Below are positions 59,645 to 64,000 of a stretch of DNA of 64,000 nucleotides, piece by piece (the first letter of the stretch is position 1; each line of letters opens with the position of its first letter). A model generated the notes under the pieces. It searched no databases and was not told the origin of the DNA. It saw nothing but the letters and a program-made list of their open reading frames with translations. The position numbers were made by a program, and so were the translations under genes. Source of the DNA: Straminergon stramineum (lineage: Eukaryota > Streptophyta > Bryopsida > Hypnales > Calliergonaceae); the NCBI GenBank assembly GCA_963920665.1, contig OY987271.1:6761350-6825349 (forward strand), written 5' to 3'.

Positions 59645-59735
59645 GAATGCAATCTACCCCGCCCGACTGCTTGTCCGCCCATCCACCCGTCCACAATTTC
59701 CGTCCGCCCATCCGCTCGTCCGCCACGAAATCAAC
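59645..59735. repeat. GTCCG-rich island 5
   Basis: A short patch of CTTGTCCGCCCATCCACCC, CCGTCCGCCCATCC and CTCGTCCGCC. It starts at AATGCAATCT, the reverse complement of a word at the outer edge of island 3 (AGATTGCATT near 51980), suggesting related element ends in opposite orientation. Confidence 0.6.
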
Positions 59736-60051
59736 CGATGTTGGATTGCATGTTTTGTGGATTCAAAAATGGTCTCGAAGTCTCCAACAGTCAGGCCAAT
59801 TTTGGAGACTATAACTATAGGAAAGAAGTCATTTGAGAGCACTCTTGAAAACTGAACACTAAGATTTCCAAGGGTTAGGAGCTGCAATTTTTGTGTCCCT
59901 TGCTTGGTAATGTATAGTTCAGTGGACGGGAGGGACTTGATTTTCAAGGCTTTGTGCACTCAGTTTTTATTATATTTGGACATTGTTCATCCAGTTTTCA
60001 CATTTTGAATTTTATTCCAATATACGGAATTAAAATTTGTGCCTTGCTACT

Positions 60052-63000
60052 ATGAGCAAGGATTGGTCTGGTTGGTATGGTACCCCATCAATTGGTAAGG
60101 TAAAGTGCAAGGCTTGCAACTCGGTGTTTGCCAAGAAGATAAGCCATATGTTGAGCCATTTAGGATATGAAGGCCCATCAAGTGTTCGTGATATAGGAGT
60201 GAGTCTTTGTTCGCAATTGACGCCGGATGTTCAAATCCTATTTCTTCGATCTAATGGGGCATTCCCGTAGAGATTGATCATTGACAATGTAGATGTTCGT
60301 AGCATGCGTATGGTCATTCGCGATTTTTCAAATGAGAGGGATATGGCGCGTTCTATTCAAGAAGACTCATGCGCAACACCAGAAGAATTTGTTGGTGTAG
60401 GATCCAAAGTAAACCGAACTACAAAAACATCCAGTGATCGTGACACTCCAAGGGCATCAAGCAGTAGACCTCAAAGACAGAGTAGTCTAGTAGATGGCTT
60501 TGATTCCGTAGCAAAACACAATTTGAATGCAATGTGGGCCAATTTCTTCTATGCGGCAAACATACCATTTGCCATAGCTCGAAATCCGGCATTTAAAGAA
60601 GTAGTGAAAAAAACAGCTGAGTACCGTGAGCCTTACGCTCCACCATCATATCATGATTTATGCCATAAATTGCTTGACCAAGCAAAGACCGACATCAAGA
60701 CAAAGCTTCATAGTCGGACCGAAGATAGCATTCGGAAGTTTGGAGCAACATTGTCTATTGATGGATGGAGCTCGGTTATCAATCGACCATTGATAAATGC
60801 CATGCTTGTATCTTCTACAAGTGAGCAATTTCTGGGATCGGTGGATACAAGTGGAATAAAAAAGAATGCTCGTTTTTTGGCCTCTGTCTTGGAAAATTTT
60901 ATAGAACAAGTGGGCCCCACAAATGTTGTGGAAGTGACTGCAGACAAAGCTCCTGTAAATCCGGCAGCATGGAATATGGTGTCGAGTAAATATCCGCACA
61001 TTTTCTTTCAAGGTTGTGTGGTGCACGCCTTGAATTTGCTACTTTAAGATTGGGGTAAGCAAGAATGGTTGAAGGAGCTAGTGGAAAAGGCCCAAACCGT
61101 TGTGAAGTTCTTCAGATTGCGGCATATGCCGCTAGCTATATTTCAAAAGCACAAAACGAAGAATAGCTTATTGATGTTGGTGAAAACAAGATTTGCCTCA
61201 AATTTCTTCATGATTTCTCGTTTATTGAAGGTCAACGCTGGATTGCAACAAAGTGTGGTAGATCCACAATGGGTAAAATATGTGCTCAAGTTATGGGACA
61301 CGAAGAAGGCAAAATCTCGTACGGAGTCTCAGGAGGTGAAGAAGACAATTTTAGATGATCATTTTTGGGCCCATGCCACTAATTTTGGAGAATTGATGGC
61401 TCTTGTGGTGTTTGGTCTACGTGATTTGGATGCGAAGACACCATGCATGGGCAAGGTGTTGCACATTATGAGGAATTTAGAGAAGCATTTCTTCTCTTTA
61501 CGAAAAGAACCCTTTGGTTTGTCCTCGGACTTAGCCATTCCTATCGAAAAGTCGTTTGGTAAGTGGCGGGAAATGGTAGAGACTGATTTACATTACGCAA
61601 GAGCTCTTTTGAACCCTTACCTTCTTCATGATAAAGAACTAGATGACGATCAAGATGCAACAAACGCATACAAGCATGCTATCAGGAAAATATGTCAATC
61701 GGAAACTTATCCTGACGTAGTGAAGGAGTTTGTAGCATTTCGACACCGAGATCCTCCGTTCCATGACATGTTGGATCCGGCTAAGTAGAAATTGTCGGCA
61801 CATGCTTGGTGGGATTTTGAGGGTGCATGTGGCAAGCTCATTGCTCCAATTGCAAAGAGGATTTTGGCCCAACCGGTGTCATCATCTTCATGTAAATAAA
61901 TTGGAGTAGCTACTCTTTTGTTCACAACAAATCCCGGAACAAGTTGAAGCTAGAGAGAGCAGCCGATTTGGTGTATGTATACACCAATTCCAAAGTCATA
62001 GCCGCATCGAAGGAGAAGGATGAAAAGAAGTGGTACCATGACAACGTGGAGTCCGAAGATTCAGAAGGGCCTATCTTAGAAGACAAAGATGATGAATCTA
62101 TATCTGATGATAGAGATGCTGTGAATTATGATATGCACAATTTTGACGAGGAAATGTTTGAGACTCCTAATCAAAACAATGAAGACTTCGGAGTCGCGGA
62201 TGGAGACATGTATGAGTTTCGATCAGATGAGGATGATTGCGGGCTTGATGATGATGTACCTTCGATAGCTAGATTTGTGGATGGAATTGGATTCATGAGT
62301 AGCAAAAATCTTCTACCAAACGTGGAGGATACGTATGTAGAGATAAGGGCGACTAATAGGACAACGATTGCGAATGATGGGAGTCTTGAAAAAGATGAAG
62401 TGATTCCCATTTCTGATGCTTCATCCCCGATAATGGCGGTAGAAAAAAATCACCAACATGAAGACAAAGGAGGATGTCAGGTGAATGTTCAGATGAATGT
62501 GTGCAATGCAATTGGTGCATCAATAGTGGTATCAGCAAGCAAGAAATGTGGGGAAGCAAATATTGGAAATGCCAAACCACACGAAGTACAAGACAATGTT
62601 GAAGCACGTTTGATGGAGTCAGGTAGCCCAATTTTTGTCAACAATGGTATTGGCAAAATGCAACTCATGGAAGATTCTCTCAAACCACCACGTAGCGCTT
62701 CTCCATGTGCACTATTTAAAAGCGATGCCACGACATTGGATGGTTCAAGAAAATCACGGCTTGGAAAAAGACATTTGTCTCTTATGAAAGAGATGGGTTC
62801 CGAAGGCAATCCAAGTCGAACCATTTTATCATGTACCGATGATGATGATAAGGATGAGACATTGGCTTCAATGTTTATTCAACATCAGGGCCATCCACCA
62901 CACCATTCCTTGAAATCATTAGGTCAAACATTGTAGTCTTTGAATGCAATGCAGTTAATTATTCAAGGAGCGCCAAAAGTAGAGATAATCATAGGGTGAA

Positions 63001-63357
63001 GACTCCATTAGAGCTCATAAAAAAAGAATAATGCAACCCTTTGCTACTTCTCCAACCAAGAGACCGAATGTGGGTAGAATCCCACTTGATACCTATCAAG
63101 TTTCTTCGAAGAAGAAAATGAAAACAATCCCTAGCCTTAAGGAAGGCATTGGTAAGGTTATATTAAGAGCCAAAATGGAGAAGAAGACTGGTAGATCAAT
63201 GAGATCATTGACATCTACACAAGTACAAGGAGTGAAAATAGTACAATCTTCATCAAATGACATGGAAGAGACATCTAACGATGAAGACGACCGATGGGGA
63301 ACTAGATGTGACAATAGCGGGGTTGAGGTGAAAGGAGATAGTAATTACAAGCCTTAG
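60052..63357 (+). pseudogene. hAT transposase (BED finger, DUF659) with long C-terminal extension
   Basis: hAT transposases cut and paste DNA in the nucleus. The frame starts MSKDWSGWYG at 60052 with a BED-type finger (VKCKACNSVF, HMLSH). The catalytic region matches DUF659: KHNLNAMWANFFYAANIPF, LSIDGWSS with a catalytic-type Asp, VEVTADKAPVN with a second, and GCVVHALNLLL. The C-terminal dimerisation region is visible from HAWWDFEG to NWSSYSFVHNKSRNKLKLER, across a one-base frame change near 61895. In-frame stops are TAG 60268, TAA 61045 and TAG 61786. After the dimerisation region the frame runs on for about 300 acidic codons (DDESISDDRDAV, RSDEDDCGLDDDV) to 62936, then in another frame through a basic end (KKKMKTIPSLK, 63031-63357). 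Most hAT transposases end soon after the dimerisation domain, so the extension is odd. Inactive as it stands. Confidence 0.85.
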
Positions 63358-63819
63358 AGATTCAAGGGATGTAGGCTTAGGTGTTTAGGTGCTTATGATA
63401 CATTGAGCATGTAATGGCAATTGATTGTCTGAAGCTATCATTGCAGTTGGAGACTTGGAGTTTCCTTATTGATGTTGAAAATATAATTTATTTTTTTTAA
63501 TTGCAAAACCAAGAAGAAAACACCCTAAAATTGATTGTGTTCCTCTTTCTTTGTATGAAGCATGATACATTGCAGGATACATATATAATGCAACAATTTG
63601 GACTTCATGATTGTCATAGAATCATAGATTTGGTAGTTTTCAAGGGGAAGAGAATGTTGAATTTTTTTTTAATCCTTTCCTTTGATAATTCATAATTGCA
63701 ATTATAGTGTACAATTTCTTTGGTTGAGTACACTACAAAAGATAGTCCACAACTCCATATGTTATTGTAAAAAGCATTCAAGGAATTAAGGTTTACTTGA
63801 AGCTTTGTATTAAAAAACT
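63358..63819. other. AT-rich 3' flank of the hAT gene
   Basis: No gene is seen. CACTACAAAAGATAGTCC at about 63730 resembles a CACTA terminus, but no supporting subterminal repeats or partner end were found. Confidence 0.4.
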
Positions 63820-63990
63820 AGCCACTAGCCATCCGTCCAACTGCCTGTCTGCCCGACCACATTTACCCAGGGTAAATTTGCGGACAACGTTTTTTACCCA
63901 CTAGAGACGCAGCATCCGCGGAGTCCGGATGGCCGATTTTTGGACGCAAATTTGCTAGGGACGCTCACTTTCGTCAACTCTGGAAAGAAG
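63820..63990. repeat. GTCCG-rich island 6 at the right edge
   Basis: CCATCCGTCCAACTGCC, CTGTCTGCCCGACC, TTTGCGGACAACG and GAGTCCGGATGGCC words follow the hAT gene and may be its element's right subterminal region. The island may continue beyond the window. Confidence 0.55.
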
Positions 63991-64000
63991 AATGTGAGAA

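Noticed and set aside
55892..61788. Reassignment of TAG to glutamine
   Set aside because: Methionine synthase in the same window ends at TAG exactly where its relatives end and uses CAG for Gln. Other damage (frame changes, TAA, TGA) shows that the element genes are decayed.
63728..63748. CACTACAAAAGATAG as a third CACTA terminus
   Set aside because: No subterminal repeats and no partner end; a match this short can occur by chance.
1..64000. tRNA, rRNA, CRISPR arrays and bacterial-type operons
   Set aside because: I looked for tRNA B-box-like and rRNA-like stretches and for evenly spaced repeat-spacer arrays and saw none. The gene structure is eukaryotic.

Overview
The window looks like nuclear DNA from a plant or close streptophyte relative. 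It has a spliced, eukaryotic-type cobalamin-independent methionine synthase gene, CACTA/EnSpm, hAT and Ty3/gypsy elements, long solo LTRs, MITE-like elements and TTTAGGG-type telomere-like repeats. The one clearly intact host gene is GC-rich at third codon positions, while the surroundings are AT-rich. I cannot name the species; a large-genome non-seed plant or charophyte would fit, but this is inference.

Layout. 1-6.8 kb: a partial open frame at the left edge, a GC-rich minisatellite, a 5'-truncated long LTR (1383-4287) and a decayed Ty3/gypsy integrase end with a PHD-like finger (4292-5176). 6.8-12 kb: the methionine synthase gene (six coding exons, 8085-11019, 762 aa) with a GC-richer leader and 3' flank. 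12-18.3 kb: repeats and a MITE-like element. 18346-30666: a nearly complete 12.3-kb CACTA element with a matching 3-bp target duplication (TTC), a tnp2-type transposase on the minus strand and, on the plus strand, fragments of two unrelated host genes: an INO80-complex IES6-like gene and ribosomal protein L9 (uL6). 31-34 kb: MITE-like elements. 34313-42526: two solo LTRs of one family, each with a perfect 5-bp target duplication (CCTAG and CCTAT). The second sits inside an exon of an unrecognised gene whose frame is continuous if the LTR and one duplication copy are removed.

43.8-64 kb: a CACTA-type end, then a series of islands rich in CGGAC/GTCCG words (45.1, 48.2, 51.1, 55.3, 59.65 and 63.8 kb). 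Between the islands lie four decayed genes: a protein-kinase-fold protein, two members of an unrecognised Cys/His-containing family that shares a KYVKM core (one continuing into a coiled coil, a RING-H2 finger and an acidic tail), and a BED/DUF659 hAT transposase with an unusually long C-terminal extension. These may belong to a related group of DNA transposons with GTCCG-type subterminal repeats; this is the best candidate for an undescribed system in the window.

The decayed element genes carry 16 in-frame stops by my count, 12 of them TAG. The methionine synthase gene uses TAG as its true stop, so this is not a changed code. C-to-T decay at methylated CAG and CG sites of silenced elements is a likely explanation.
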